A DNA stretch of 64,000 nt from Psychrobacter arenosus (GCF_904848165.1 NZ_LR884459.1:1054001-1118000); one strand, 5' to 3'; shown: positions 9,353-18,864, counted from the stretch's first letter. Notes: a model not told the origin generated them from the sequence alone. Program-made: numbers and translations.

Positions 9353-10029
9353 GTTATTCGCCTCTCCCCCGCGTAACGCCTGCCGAGCTACAGCCTGCCA
9401 GTTACGGTGTAAAATTTCTGTGTGAGCTCGCTGTTACCGACCCACCATGAATGCTACTTGGACAACCCATTAGCCAATGGTTTGCCAACTTCCCTCTAGG
9501 CGCACCTGTGCAAGTACGCTGACCTCATAAACTGTAAGTAGCCGCTAAACTACGAGCTTAAACCAAAGCAAGCCAATCAACCCTGAGTACAATCGACTTA
9601 CTGACCTTAACTGCCTTATTTAACTGAATGGGCTTAGTTAACTTAATTGATTTAATCAACTTAATGAATAGAGGGGCAGTCGTTTAATTTCGTAGAATTA
9701 CGAAGATAAACCTTTAAATGAAGCAAAATTCACCAAATCATTAGCATAGACACTGTAAAACATATGTCAAAATTTTATGACCTTATTACGGGTCTGCTAT
9801 ACAGCTATCTTATTGTTTCATAACTTATAAAAAATTAACAAGCGCAAAACAATACCGCTAGATACCGCTAGATGGTGAGTTTTTGTATTTTTAGTGTATC
9901 ATGGATTTCCAAGTATTTTAATGCTCTAGATTTACTGAATAGTATGTTTTGTCCTGTAAACAAGATTTGCTACAGTTAACTCATAATGACGTAAGGTTCG
10001 TTAACATTATAGTAATATTAGCGGCAATC
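9353..10029. other. Long intergenic region between pbpG and gacA
   Basis: About 680 bases between divergent genes, increasingly A+T-rich from 9700 on. It contains the perfect 10-base tandem duplication ATACCGCTAG at 9852-9871. The strong inverted repeat at 10030-10081 is listed separately. I see no convincing ORF, tRNA or named ncRNA. The length and A+T-richness suggest regulatory DNA for gacA. Confidence 0.45.
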
Positions 10030-10081
10030 ATTTATCTTTACTAGCGGATTAGCTGGATATAACCCGCTAGTAAAGATAAAT
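10030..10081. repeat. 18-bp perfect inverted repeat upstream of gacA
   Basis: Positions 10030-10047 and 10064-10081 are exact reverse complements (left arm begins ATTTATC and ends TAGCGG), with a 16-base spacer. The repeat ends 38 bases before the gacA ATG. There is no T-run, so it is not a normal terminator. It could be an operator for a dimeric regulator or a hairpin in the gacA leader that affects translation. Confidence 0.8.
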
Positions 10082-10119
10082 AATCACACCACGAGCAGTT
10101 AGCAAAATTGAGAGGGTTT

Positions 10120-10755
10120 ATGATTCGGGTCTTAGTAGTTGACGATCACGATTTGGTCAGAATGGGCATTAGCCGGATGTTAAGTGATAGCCCTGATATT
10201 GAAGTGATTGGTGAAGCAGATAGCGGCGATATGGCGCTAAAGTTGGCCAAACAGCTCACACCTGATGTCGTGCTACTGGACGTCAATATGCCCAACATTG
10301 GCGGTCTAGAGGCGACCAAGCGTCTGGTGCAGCTGGATAAAGGCATCAAAATTTTAGCGGTGAGTAGTATGTCTGCTCAGCCCTACCCGTCGATGCTGCT
10401 AAAAGCAGGCGCGAATGGCTATATCACTAAAGGCACGCCCCTCGAAGAAATGATTCGGGCCATCAAAAAGGTCTATCAAGGTGGGCGGTATTTTAGCAGT
10501 GAAGTTGCTGAGCAACTGGCCGAGACCTTATTGTCTGATAATGCCGGCTCCCCTTTTGATTTACTCAGCGATAGAGAAAAGCAAGTCGCTATGATGGTTG
10601 TCAATTGTCAGAGTCCTCAGCAGATTGCCGATCAATTATTTGTCAGCGTGAAGACCATTAACACGTATCGCTATCGTATTTATGAAAAGGTGGGCGTAGA
10701 CAGTGATGTCAAGCTGACGCATTTAGCCATTCGCCACGGCTTGATTCAACCTTAA
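10120..10755 (+). CDS. gacA: GacA/UvrY-type response regulator
   Basis: Response regulator of the NarL/FixJ class. In gammaproteobacteria GacA/UvrY is phosphorylated by GacS/BarA and activates small RNAs that sequester CsrA/RsmA. The 211-residue product begins MIRVLVVDDHDLVR, with acidic pocket D8-D9, phosphoacceptor D54 (VVLLD54) and a C-terminal LuxR helix-turn-helix (LLSDREKQVAMMV ... VKTINTYRYRIYEKVGV). The start is the ATG at 10120, with AGAGGG just upstream (short spacing). The TTG at 10108 would add four residues and has no ribosome binding site. It is followed after 35 bases by pilS, so the three regulators may share transcripts. Confidence 0.9.
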   Translation: MIRVLVVDDHDLVRMGISRMLSDSPDIEVIGEADSGDMALKLAKQLTPDVVLLDVNMPNIGGLEATKRLVQLDKGIKILAVSSMSAQPYPSMLLKAGANGYITKGTPLEEMIRAIKKVYQGGRYFSSEVAEQLAETLLSDNAGSPFDLLSDREKQVAMMVVNCQSPQQIADQLFVSVKTINTYRYRIYEKVGVDSDVKLTHLAIRHGLIQP

Positions 10756-10790
10756 AGCTAGAAGTAGAGTAGATGAAAGGATAGCTCACA

Positions 10791-12596
10791 GTGCTAATGA
10801 CCCTAAAACAACGCGCGTTGAGTTACCTGCCCGCTGCTACAACCTCTGAGACCCTAGCCGAGCCGCAAGTGCGTAAGCTAGGGCTTATCTATAGTGTCTA
10901 TCGTATTATCGTCAGTGGTTTTTTGATGGCGAACAGTTATGCCGCGGTCAAAAGCTCCGATTTGCATATCCTACCTACGCTGTTACAACAGCTATCACTG
11001 ATTTTATATCTACTGCTCAGCTTCACTTTATTAGGCTTACTCTATTTTGCGTCGAGCCAGCCGCAGCGCCAACTGACCTTTGGTTTGGCGATTGATGTGA
11101 TTATTTTCAGCCTCCTTCTCTATTCGAGTGGCGCTCCTGATTTACAAATCACCATGCTATATATGGTCGTCGTTGCGGCCAGCTTTATGCTATTAAGGGC
11201 GGGGCAAGCCTTAATTGTTACCCTCCTCGCCATTATTTTTGTCATTTATCAGCAGTTCTTTTTTGCTATTGCTAATAGCATGAGTCTGTCCAATCTAGGT
11301 GATGCCCTGCTGATGTCCATGAGCTTTTTAGCGGTAGGTTTTCTCAGCTGGTCTATCTCTCAGCGACTCGTACAAGTGGAAAAGACCGCAGCGTTACAAG
11401 CACAAGAAGTCGCCAAGCTCAATAGGATTAACCAAGAGGTCGTTAGCAAAATCGTCAGCGGCGTCATGGTAATAGAAAATAAAAAAGTCGTTTTAGCCAA
11501 CCAAGCGGCTTGCCAACTGCTGCATATCGATGGTTACACTAGCGATGATGAGCGCAGTTTAGAGAGCTTACAACAACAGCTTATTACCTTGCACCCTATC
11601 CTATACGACTGGTTTTTATCGCTGCATGACGACCTTAGCGCCGCGTATCAAACGCCAAACAATAGCGCTAATAAAACCACGGCAGCTGTGCAAACCCAAC
11701 TGCAACTGCCTTATCCGATTACCTTTATCTATGAGCTGCCACCACTGGCCAGTAAGGGAGTGGTCAATAAACTGCGCATTGAGCTCACGCCCCTTAGAAA
11801 CAACAGCCAGTTGCTTATCATTGAAGACTTACGCCGTGAGCAGGCAGGTGCCCAACAGCTAAAGTTGGCGTCGCTAGGGCAATTGACCGCCAGTATCGCC
11901 CATGAGATTAGAAACCCATTGGCCGCTATTTCACAGGCTAGCCAGTTGCTCATCGAAGATTTAGCGGAGCAGGAACAGCAGCAAGCGCATGAACGAGCTG
12001 TGAATAGTGAAGCATTGGCTGCGCAATTAGAGGGCAATCGCGAGCTGTATCAAATGATCTTTAGCCAAACCAAACGGGTCAATCATATTATTGAAGATGT
12101 GCTAAAACTGTCGCGTCAGCAGAAACCTAAGCTCCAGCCTATCGATATTGCGCAGTGGTTAGCGGCTTTCATCGCTGATCACTTTAGCGCGCATGAAGTG
12201 ACACTGCAGGTACAGGCCACCCCCACTATTTACTTTGACTCGCAACATCTTGAGCAGATTTTGATTAACCTGATTAATAATGGGCTGCGCTATAGCCGTC
12301 GCGCCCAACCGCAAGCGTGGGTCGAAGTGGTGGTCTACGGTTTAGATAACGATGTTATAATCGATATCCTTGATGATGGTAAGGGTGTACAAGCTGCTGA
12401 CTTATCTAGATTATTTGATCCTTTTTTCACCACCGATGCCGAAGGTACCGGACTGGGGCTCTACTTATCCCAAGCCTTTACGGAAGCCAATCACGCGCGG
12501 CTGTTGTGTGTGCCTGAGCATGAAAAAACCTGCTTTCGCCTGATTATCCCACAACGACAGTGGGTAGCGACTGAGCTCAATCATGCCCACTTATAA
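10791..12596 (+). CDS. pilS: PilS-type sensor histidine kinase
   Basis: Membrane sensor kinase that controls type IV pilus genes through PilR. The 601-residue product has about six membrane segments in residues 30-190, a PAS-like region (215-345), the H-box SIAHEIRNPLAA with phosphoacceptor H371, N-box around 488-500 (ILINLINNGLRYS), G1 DDGKG (529-532), F-box FDPFFTT (542-548) and G2 GTGLGL (552-557). Small insertions (residues 280-305 and 390-420) lengthen it over the usual 530 or so. The GTG at 10791 follows AAAGG by 10 bases; an ATG two codons later is an alternative. It is separated from pilR by 159 bases. Confidence 0.88.
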   Translation: MLMTLKQRALSYLPAATTSETLAEPQVRKLGLIYSVYRIIVSGFLMANSYAAVKSSDLHILPTLLQQLSLILYLLLSFTLLGLLYFASSQPQRQLTFGLAIDVIIFSLLLYSSGAPDLQITMLYMVVVAASFMLLRAGQALIVTLLAIIFVIYQQFFFAIANSMSLSNLGDALLMSMSFLAVGFLSWSISQRLVQVEKTAALQAQEVAKLNRINQEVVSKIVSGVMVIENKKVVLANQAACQLLHIDGYTSDDERSLESLQQQLITLHPILYDWFLSLHDDLSAAYQTPNNSANKTTAAVQTQLQLPYPITFIYELPPLASKGVVNKLRIELTPLRNNSQLLIIEDLRREQAGAQQLKLASLGQLTASIAHEIRNPLAAISQASQLLIEDLAEQEQQQAHERAVNSEALAAQLEGNRELYQMIFSQTKRVNHIIEDVLKLSRQQKPKLQPIDIAQWLAAFIADHFSAHEVTLQVQATPTIYFDSQHLEQILINLINNGLRYSRRAQPQAWVEVVVYGLDNDVIIDILDDGKGVQAADLSRLFDPFFTTDAEGTGLGLYLSQAFTEANHARLLCVPEHEKTCFRLIIPQRQWVATELNHAHL

Positions 12597-12755
12597 AGTG
12601 ATAAACGGGGTCAGCAAAAGAGGTCTTACCCTAAAGCTGATAACTTTTAGCGCCGTTAGGTCTCAAAATTCAGCGCCTATTCACCGCAATATAGTGGCCA
12701 AATTTGATGGAAATATGATTTATTTTTATAAAGCAACAGTAGGGTTGGAGGGAGT

Positions 12756-14561
12756 ATGAGTGCTATTGCGCTGGTCGTCGATGACGAGGTGGATCTGTGC
12801 CGCTTAATGCAAATTACGCTCACCAAGATGGGCATCAAAAGCCATGTGGCCTATGATTTAGCCACGGCCAACCAGTATTTAGATGAGACGGTCTACGACT
12901 TTTGTCTCACCGATTTGCGCTTACCGGACGGCTCAGGTCTCGAGCTGGTTAAGCGTATTAGTGCTAGCGCTGCCAATACTCCAGTGGCGGTAATTACGGC
13001 TCACGGCAATATGGACTTGGCGATTCAAGCACTCAAGCTAGGGGCTTTTGACTTTGTGAATAAGCCGCTAGAGCTGCCGCGCTTACGCCAGCTGGTCGAA
13101 AATGCCCTCAAGGTGGCAGAACAAGCCAATATGCCAGCTGATGCTGCGCAAAAATCTCCTGAGCAGCAGTTATTAGATCGGCGCCTAATCGGTAACTCTG
13201 TGGCTATTCAACAGCTAAAAGCGACTATCGTGAAATTAGCACGCTCGCAGGCACCGGTGTTCTTATGGGGCGCTTCGGGGACCGGCAAAGAGGTCGTCGC
13301 TCGGCTTATCCATGATTTAAGCCCACGTCGTGACGGCAGCTTTGTGCCCGTAAACTGTGGTGCTATCCCTTCTGAGCTGATGGAGTCGGAGTTTTTTGGT
13401 CATAAAAAAGGCAGCTTCACCGGAGCATCCGCTGATAAAATCGGCCTCTTTCAACAAGCCAGTGGCGGGACTTTATTTTTAGATGAAGTGGCAGATTTGC
13501 CGTTAGCGATGCAAGTCAAACTGCTGCGCGCTATCCAAGAAAAGACGATTCGCCCTATCGGGGATACCAAAGAAGTTGCGGTAGATGTGCGTATTCTGTC
13601 TGCTACCCATAAAGATTTGAGCCGCTTGGTACAGGCTGGTGAATTTCGCCAAGATTTGTTCTACCGTATCAATGTGATTGAGCTGAAACTGCCCACTTTG
13701 AATGCGCGCGATAGCGATATTCCTGTCCTCGCTCAACACTTTTTACGCTTGATTGCAGAAGACTGGCAATTAGAGACAGCACCTGAATTAACCCCTGCTG
13801 CGTGTGAGCATCTAAAAACCCATGATTTTGCGGGTAATGTGCGAGAGCTACGCAACCTGTTAGAGCGTGCTGTTACCTTGACCGAGTCGCCTGTGATCGA
13901 TGTTGAGCACTTAGGTATTGAGACTGTGGCAACGCCAAACCCTGCCGCTACTCCTGAAGCTCAAACTATCGCAGCTGCTACTGATACTGGAGCTACTGTG
14001 AGCCATGCTAACGGGGCTTGCTTGGCTGCAAATAGTGAGCGTGTTAGTTCAGCGCTGCCTACTAATACTAAAACTCAAGCTCAAGTTCAAGTTCAGCAGA
14101 CGGAGCAGCCTTATCTCGCAGAGCAAAGCAAGGTAGAAGCCAGTATAGCCAAGCAGAACTATTCAGCAAATATGGCGCCTACTGCGCTTCCACAACCTAC
14201 CATTAAAATCAGTGCGCATGATGCTAGCTCTATTAAGCCACCTGCGCATAATGCCGCTAATACTCTGACTGCTAACATTGACAACGCCCTAGCGATCGCG
14301 GATGTATATGATGAGTCCAAAGCTTTTGCAGATAAAGTTTCTGCTGAAGTGCTGAAAAAGACTACCGCAGGCCAACTGCCTAAAGAAGGGCTAGAGGCTT
14401 ATTTGCAAGAGCAAGAAAAGATGCTGATTCTCACGGCTTTACAGCAGACCAATGGCAATAAAACCAAGGCGGCTGAACTGCTGGGCACGACCTTTCGCTC
14501 GCTGCGCTATCGTATGAAAAAGCTTGAATTAGAAGAGTCCTCTTCGGAAGAAGAGAGTTAA
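12756..14561 (+). CDS. pilR: PilR-type sigma-54-dependent response regulator
   Basis: Activates sigma-54 promoters, in pseudomonads that of the pilin gene, when phosphorylated by PilS. The receiver domain has acceptor D53. The AAA+ domain shows Walker A GASGTGKE (172-179), the sigma-54 contact loop GSFTGA (219-224), Walker B GGTLFLDE (237-244) and the R-finger region. A C-terminal Fis-type helix-turn-helix covers 556-592. The product is 601 residues, against about 450 for typical PilR; residues 391-535 are an Ala/Thr/Gln-rich linker of low complexity between AAA+ and the DNA-binding domain. The ATG at 12756 follows GGAGGGA. NtrC-type regulators are the alternative, but the neighbour pilS favours PilR. 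Confidence 0.88.
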   Translation: MSAIALVVDDEVDLCRLMQITLTKMGIKSHVAYDLATANQYLDETVYDFCLTDLRLPDGSGLELVKRISASAANTPVAVITAHGNMDLAIQALKLGAFDFVNKPLELPRLRQLVENALKVAEQANMPADAAQKSPEQQLLDRRLIGNSVAIQQLKATIVKLARSQAPVFLWGASGTGKEVVARLIHDLSPRRDGSFVPVNCGAIPSELMESEFFGHKKGSFTGASADKIGLFQQASGGTLFLDEVADLPLAMQVKLLRAIQEKTIRPIGDTKEVAVDVRILSATHKDLSRLVQAGEFRQDLFYRINVIELKLPTLNARDSDIPVLAQHFLRLIAEDWQLETAPELTPAACEHLKTHDFAGNVRELRNLLERAVTLTESPVIDVEHLGIETVATPNPAATPEAQTIAAATDTGATVSHANGACLAANSERVSSALPTNTKTQAQVQVQQTEQPYLAEQSKVEASIAKQNYSANMAPTALPQPTIKISAHDASSIKPPAHNAANTLTANIDNALAIADVYDESKAFADKVSAEVLKKTTAGQLPKEGLEAYLQEQEKMLILTALQQTNGNKTKAAELLGTTFRSLRYRMKKLELEESSSEEES

Positions 14562-14577
14562 GCCACTGTTGCCAACT

Positions 14578-14607
14578 GACCCTTAGCTTATAGATTGAGC
14601 TAGGGTC
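14578..14607 (+). terminator. Possible terminator hairpin after pilR
   Basis: GACCC-TT-AGCT (14578-14588) pairs with AGCT-A-GGGTC (14598-14607) with one bulged base. No good T-run follows, so it may be only a weak stop or an RNA-end structure. Confidence 0.35.
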
Positions 14608-14711
14608 TAGCTACCCGCTGTTATTGGCTTGATTTAATACAGCTTATTTAAAGCCCAGCATGTTGTCATACCAAGCTTATTCTAAGCCAATATAAACAGC
14701 TACGGCAGCGA

Positions 14712-16241
14712 CTACTGGGCAGACTTTAAGACAAACTTCATGCCTGCAGGACGAGGTTGCGCCAGTATTATCGCTAAAGCTCGCGCTTCCCATTGGTTTT
14801 CGTCTTCATCTTCATCCAGTCTCACATCGGGGGTAACCCCAATATCGTCGATTTGACGACCGTCTGCCGTTAGATAATGCGCTACCGTCAATTTGATAGC
14901 TTGCTCATCATTCACCGGAATCACCGACTGGACTGAGCCCTTACCATAGCTAATTTCACCTATGATTTTTGCTCGTTTTTGCGTCTGCAAACTGCTGGCC
15001 AATACTTCAGCTGCAGACGCCGAGTAACGGTTTTGTAGAATCACTACCGGCAATCCCTCTAACAAAGCTTTGGGGGCAGTTGTTAAAGTGCGCTCGACCC
15101 CTTTACGGCCTTCAATCTGCACCACATCGGTATTGGCCATAAATAAGCCGGCTATGTCTACTGCTGACTCTAAAACGCCGCCAGGATTGTCTCGCAAATC
15201 AATCACTAGTCCCGAAATGGGCGCTTCTAGTTTGGCCAATTCTAATAGAATTCTTTGGCGGCTATTATTCTGAAATACCGGCAGTTTGATAATAGCGATA
15301 CCTTGATCTAAACGGCTCATAATCTCCTGCTCACGCATTTGATTGCGTTGCACCGTAATCGTCCGTTTGCGCCGCCCTGCTCTAGACACTACTAGCTCAA
15401 CTTGTGTGCCAGCAATCCCAGTGAGCATCTGCTCAATATCGTTAGCCGTTTTTTTCTCTGTGAGTTTCACTTCATCGATTTGATGAATATAGTCACCGAC
15501 CTTAATACGCTCTTTTGCGGCAGGTGAGTTGGGCGTGACTTCCGTGACCACCCAATGCCCGTTTGCTGGCTCATATTCAGCATAGAGGCCCACTACCCCC
15601 ACATCCCCTTGAGTAAAGGCTCTTAGGCTCTCATAGGCCTCAGCATCCAAAAACTCAGCATGGCTGTCTAATTTGGTCAGCATGCCACTCATAGCATCGT
15701 TTAGTAGCACCTCATCGCTTACTGGATCCACGTACTCACGACGCACCAAATCAATAACTTCAACAAAGGTCTTTAAAGTGGTCGGTGAAATAGCATTGAG
15801 GGGAACCACCGGCTCGGGGCCAGAAAATTGTGGTAACGCCGCAATATTTGAGTCTTCATCGCCACTAGAGGCTAATGCCTCATCAAAAGGCGCACTTATT
15901 GCCCCATCATCTTCAACGATATCGTCTTCATTGACCGCATCTTCCCTGCCATTATAGCTCGCGCCATCATAGTCGGTTTCATCATAGCTGCTGTCATCTG
16001 AACCCATAGCAACGCTATCATCGGCTCCATCAAAATCAGGCACCGCATCTTCTGTTTGCCGCTCATCTTTTGCCAAATTAATCTCAGCGACTTGAGGGGA
16101 GACGGCCAGAGCCACTGGTGACGCCGCTCCGACTAAGACTAGGGCTAAAGTTAGACGGCTAACCATAGGGGCTAGCGTCTTTGCGGCTACAGTGGGAGGT
16201 AGCGATACCGATAAACGCATAGTAGGACTCACAAAATTCAT
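14712..16241 (-). CDS. ctpA: Periplasmic C-terminal processing protease (S41, PDZ)
   Basis: Serine protease of the Ctp family that trims or degrades periplasmic proteins from their C-termini. A signal peptide ending P-V-A-L-A is followed by a 75-residue Asp/Ser/Glu-rich segment. Then come the conserved N-terminal helices, a PDZ domain (VVGLYAEYE ... RIKVGDYIHQID), and the S41 core with V-I-D-L-R-D-N-P-G-G, the Ser of S-A-S-A-A-E (S409 from this start) and Lys of G-K-G-S-V-Q (K434). The 25-residue Ser-Lys spacing equals that of E. coli Prc. The start is uncertain: ATG 16241 or ATG 16220 are both possible, while TTG 16334 makes no sense before a signal peptide. It converges on pilR. Confidence 0.88.
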   Translation of the reverse strand: MNFVSPTMRLSVSLPPTVAAKTLAPMVSRLTLALVLVGAASPVALAVSPQVAEINLAKDERQTEDAVPDFDGADDSVAMGSDDSSYDETDYDGASYNGREDAVNEDDIVEDDGAISAPFDEALASSGDEDSNIAALPQFSGPEPVVPLNAISPTTLKTFVEVIDLVRREYVDPVSDEVLLNDAMSGMLTKLDSHAEFLDAEAYESLRAFTQGDVGVVGLYAEYEPANGHWVVTEVTPNSPAAKERIKVGDYIHQIDEVKLTEKKTANDIEQMLTGIAGTQVELVVSRAGRRKRTITVQRNQMREQEIMSRLDQGIAIIKLPVFQNNSRQRILLELAKLEAPISGLVIDLRDNPGGVLESAVDIAGLFMANTDVVQIEGRKGVERTLTTAPKALLEGLPVVILQNRYSASAAEVLASSLQTQKRAKIIGEISYGKGSVQSVIPVNDEQAIKLTVAHYLTADGRQIDDIGVTPDVRLDEDEDENQWEARALAIILAQPRPAGMKFVLKSAQ

Positions 16242-16410
16242 ATTCGATTTATAGTTATAAAAAATCAAGGTTATAGACTTGCTCAGGGGCAAGCGCACCG
16301 CCTCTAAGTTTAAGCCAAGAAGCCAAAGGGACAAAAGGCATTTATGTAGTGATATTTATTCCTAAGATTAAAGGGCAATGACCTGATTATATCGCGTCCC
16401 TGCTGATAAC

Positions 16411-16463
16411 AAAAAAGCCGCTTTTACCGGTTAGCTAAACACTAATCTTGGTAAAAACGGCTT
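16411..16463 (-). terminator. Rho-independent terminator after gpmI
   Basis: On the minus strand, AAGCCGTTTTTACC pairs with GGTAAAAGCGGCTT and is followed by a T-run (complement of the A-run at 16410-16416). The loop is about 21 bases. It lies just past the gpmI stop and upstream of ctpA. Confidence 0.75.
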
Positions 16464-16518
16464 ACAATCACGCTAGCGGCCTAAGAGTATTAAAACGGCT
16501 ACTTAGACTCATTTAACT

Positions 16519-18132
16519 TTATGCCGGCGCCAATAAATTAAGCCCCGTCATTTCTTTAGGAGCGGTAACCTCCATCAATGCCAAGATAGTTGGCGCCACA
16601 TCGCAAAGACGACCGCCATTACGTACCCGTACATTTTTATCACCCACATAAATCAGCGGTACATGCTCAGTAGTATGTTGGGTATGCACCTGCCCACTTT
16701 CGTAGTCTTGCATTTGCTCGCAGTTGCCATGGTCAGCCGTAATTAGCATATGACCGTGCATTTTACGTACGCTCTCAGTGATACGACCGACACACTCATC
16801 TAGAACCTCAACCGCTTTGACAGCCGCATCAAAAACGCCCGTATGCCCTACCATATCCCCATTGGCATAGTTGACGACCAGTACGTCATATTGACCTGAT
16901 TCGATAGCTTCGACTAACTTATCCGTCACTTCATACGCGCTCATTTCTGGCTTTAAGTCATAAGTAGCGACATCCGGCGAAGGAATTAAAATGCGCTCCT
17001 CGCCCTCATAAGTGTCTTCACGGCCGCCGCTAAAGAAGAAAGTCACGTGCGCATACTTCTCAGTCTCAGCGATACGCAATTGGGTCTTGCCTTGCGACTC
17101 TAAAAACTCGCCTAAAGTGTTGTGCAGCGCGGTAGGATAATAAGCAATCGATGTCTTAGCGTTATTTTCTAACTCGTCAGAATACTTGGTCAACATCACA
17201 AAGGCCGACAGCATAGGACGCTTATTACGGGCAAACCCTGAAAACTCATGGTCAGGCAGCACAAACGCTTGCGCCAACTCACGGGCGCGATCCGCTCTAA
17301 AGTTCATAAAGATAACGGCATCATTATCTTTAATCGTACAAGGGGTCTCACCGTGTTCGATAACCGTAGTAGGACTGACAAACTCATCAGTCTCACGCGC
17401 TTTATAAGCGGCTTGGATAGCGCCGTCGGCACGGGTAGCCATACGTTCAGACTTACCCTCGGTCATCAGCTCATAGGCTTTTTGCACGCGGTCCCAACGA
17501 TTATCCCGGTCCATGGCAAAGTAGCGACCTATGATGCTAGCAATCTGCACGTTACCTTCGTAATGCGCATTTAGGTTGTTTAAATATTCGCGCAAACGGT
17601 TGATATATTTGTCAGCCGACTTAGGCGGGGTATCACGACCGTCTAAAAAGCAATGCACATAGACTGATTTAGCCCCATGAACCAAAGCAGCGTGGCACAT
17701 CGCTTCGATATGGTCTTGATGGGCATGCACGCCACCGTCCGATAACAGCCCCATGATATGAATATCACCACCCATTTCATGAGCCGCATATAACGCATCG
17801 ACGATGGCTTTGTTTTTGTAAAACTCGCGGTTCTCTAATTCATTAGAGATTCTAGTAGAGTCCTGATAAAGCACTCGACCTGCGCCAAGATTCATATGGC
17901 CCACCTCAGAGTTACCAAATTGGCCACCCGGCAGTCCCACATCCTCGCCTGAAGCTGAGATGAGCCCATGAGGATACTCTTGGTATATTTTGTCTAAGTT
18001 GGGGGTTTGTGCAGCAGCAATAGCGTTGTCTTTGTTATCTTCTCGGTAACCAAAACCATCTAAAATCATTAATACATGAGGGGTTTTGCTAGATGCTTGC
18101 TTATTATTTTTACTATCTTGACTACTGGCCAT
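16519..18132 (-). CDS. gpmI: 2,3-bisphosphoglycerate-independent phosphoglycerate mutase
   Basis: Two-manganese enzyme of the alkaline-phosphatase superfamily that interconverts 3- and 2-phosphoglycerate in glycolysis. The 537-residue product has [12 protein letters not shown] (metal Asp), [14 protein letters not shown] with the phospho-acceptor Ser, [38 protein letters not shown], and the metal site [11 protein letters not shown] ... [10 protein letters not shown]. Residues 1-16 are a Ser/Lys/Asn-rich extension over typical enzymes. It is cytoplasmic. With fba and pgk it makes a third lower-glycolysis gene within 16 kb. It is divergent from the 6S RNA gene. Confidence 0.97.
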   Translation of the reverse strand: MASSQDSKNNKQASSKTPHVLMILDGFGYREDNKDNAIAAAQTPNLDKIYQEYPHGLISASGEDVGLPGGQFGNSEVGHMNLGAGRVLYQDSTRISNELENREFYKNKAIVDALYAAHEMGGDIHIMGLLSDGGVHAHQDHIEAMCHAALVHGAKSVYVHCFLDGRDTPPKSADKYINRLREYLNNLNAHYEGNVQIASIIGRYFAMDRDNRWDRVQKAYELMTEGKSERMATRADGAIQAAYKARETDEFVSPTTVIEHGETPCTIKDNDAVIFMNFRADRARELAQAFVLPDHEFSGFARNKRPMLSAFVMLTKYSDELENNAKTSIAYYPTALHNTLGEFLESQGKTQLRIAETEKYAHVTFFFSGGREDTYEGEERILIPSPDVATYDLKPEMSAYEVTDKLVEAIESGQYDVLVVNYANGDMVGHTGVFDAAVKAVEVLDECVGRITESVRKMHGHMLITADHGNCEQMQDYESGQVHTQHTTEHVPLIYVGDKNVRVRNGGRLCDVAPTILALMEVTAPKEMTGLNLLAPA

Positions 18133-18546
18133 TGAGTACCGCTCCTACTGTGATTCAGATGAACTCTACCGCATTGATGGCGCAATAGAGATAAGAATAT
18201 GAAACAGGGCTAAAAAATGTAACAACAAAAATATCAGGGTTAATCAAGCCCTCTATCTTACCACAAAATGCAAAATTGCTGAAAAACCCCTGCGAAACCC
18301 ATAGTTTTCAAGGGTCTTGTCTTTTTTATTGCCATGAATAAGGCACTGTTTTAAACGTAAGCTATATTGGGGCTTTAAGTATTATTAGGCGCCTATACAA
18401 TCCGTACGAATGGCGCTTATGCTTTAATTTTACTAGCATTTTTTGATACTTGCTTAGGGGACTCTCCCTCTGCCTTAAATAGCGCATCAATATGGGTTTG
18501 TTAATTAACTGAATACTTTAGCGCAATATGCTAGTCAGATAGCCGC
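18133..18546. other. Intergenic region between gpmI and ssrS
   Basis: About 410 bases that should hold the gpmI promoter (minus strand). There is no credible ORF. A+T-rich with scattered short inverted repeats, none followed by a T-run strong enough to call a terminator. Confidence 0.4.
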
Positions 18547-18575
18547 TTGCAATCTGTCATTTCATTGGGTATGAT
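18547..18575 (+). promoter_or_regulatory. Sigma-70 promoter of the 6S RNA gene
   Basis: TTGCAA (18547-18552) and TATGAT (18570-18575) are separated by exactly 17 bases. The -10 ends about 6 bases before the predicted 5' end of 6S RNA, which is the expected geometry. Confidence 0.75.
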
Positions 18576-18580
18576 TATTG

Positions 18581-18772
18581 AACTCTGGAGTGTTTGCCAG
18601 TGGATGTTATTCCCTGAGCCGATAATGTAATACCCGGATGCGCTACCTATCGTCTTATTGTGTATGCCTGCACTGCTTGCAGTGTATCAGGAAACCTTAC
18701 GAGATGATGACGCATCCCCCTTGAACGTCACGGTTCATGGGTCCCCATCCTACAGCGGCACTCCGGTTCTAA
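18581..18772 (+). ncRNA. ssrS: 6S RNA
   Basis: 6S RNA mimics an open promoter and binds sigma-70 RNA polymerase, damping transcription in stationary phase. The conserved left side of the central bubble, CCCTGAGCCGATAATGTAAT at 18612, and its right side, CCCCCTTGAACGTCACGGTTCA near 18715-18736, match gammaproteobacterial 6S RNA. The closing stem pairs AACTCTGGAGTG (from 18581) with CACTCCGGTT (18759-18768). The length of about 190 bases is typical, and a good promoter precedes it. The usual downstream partner, the formyl-THF cyclo-ligase gene (ygfA), is absent; an IS sits 57 bases beyond the RNA. The exact ends are estimates. Confidence 0.9.
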
Positions 18773-18826
18773 TTTTTTAGTATAGTTTTTCTAGCTCTCA
18801 GAAGGGGTCAATGACTATATTATGCC

Positions 18827-18829
18827 CGT
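18827..18829. repeat. Target site duplication CGT, left copy
   Basis: CGT directly abuts the left inverted repeat and is repeated at 20156-20158 after the right inverted repeat. A 3-bp duplication is normal for IS3-family insertion. Confidence 0.7.
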
Positions 18830-18846
18830 TGTCCCGTCCTAAAATA
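18830..18846 (+). repeat. IS left terminal inverted repeat
   Basis: TGTCCCGTCCTAAAATA matches the reverse complement of 20139-20155 at 16 of 17 positions. It begins TGT, as many IS3-family ends do. Confidence 0.85.
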
Positions 18847-18864
18847 GATTGATGATTTTAAATG

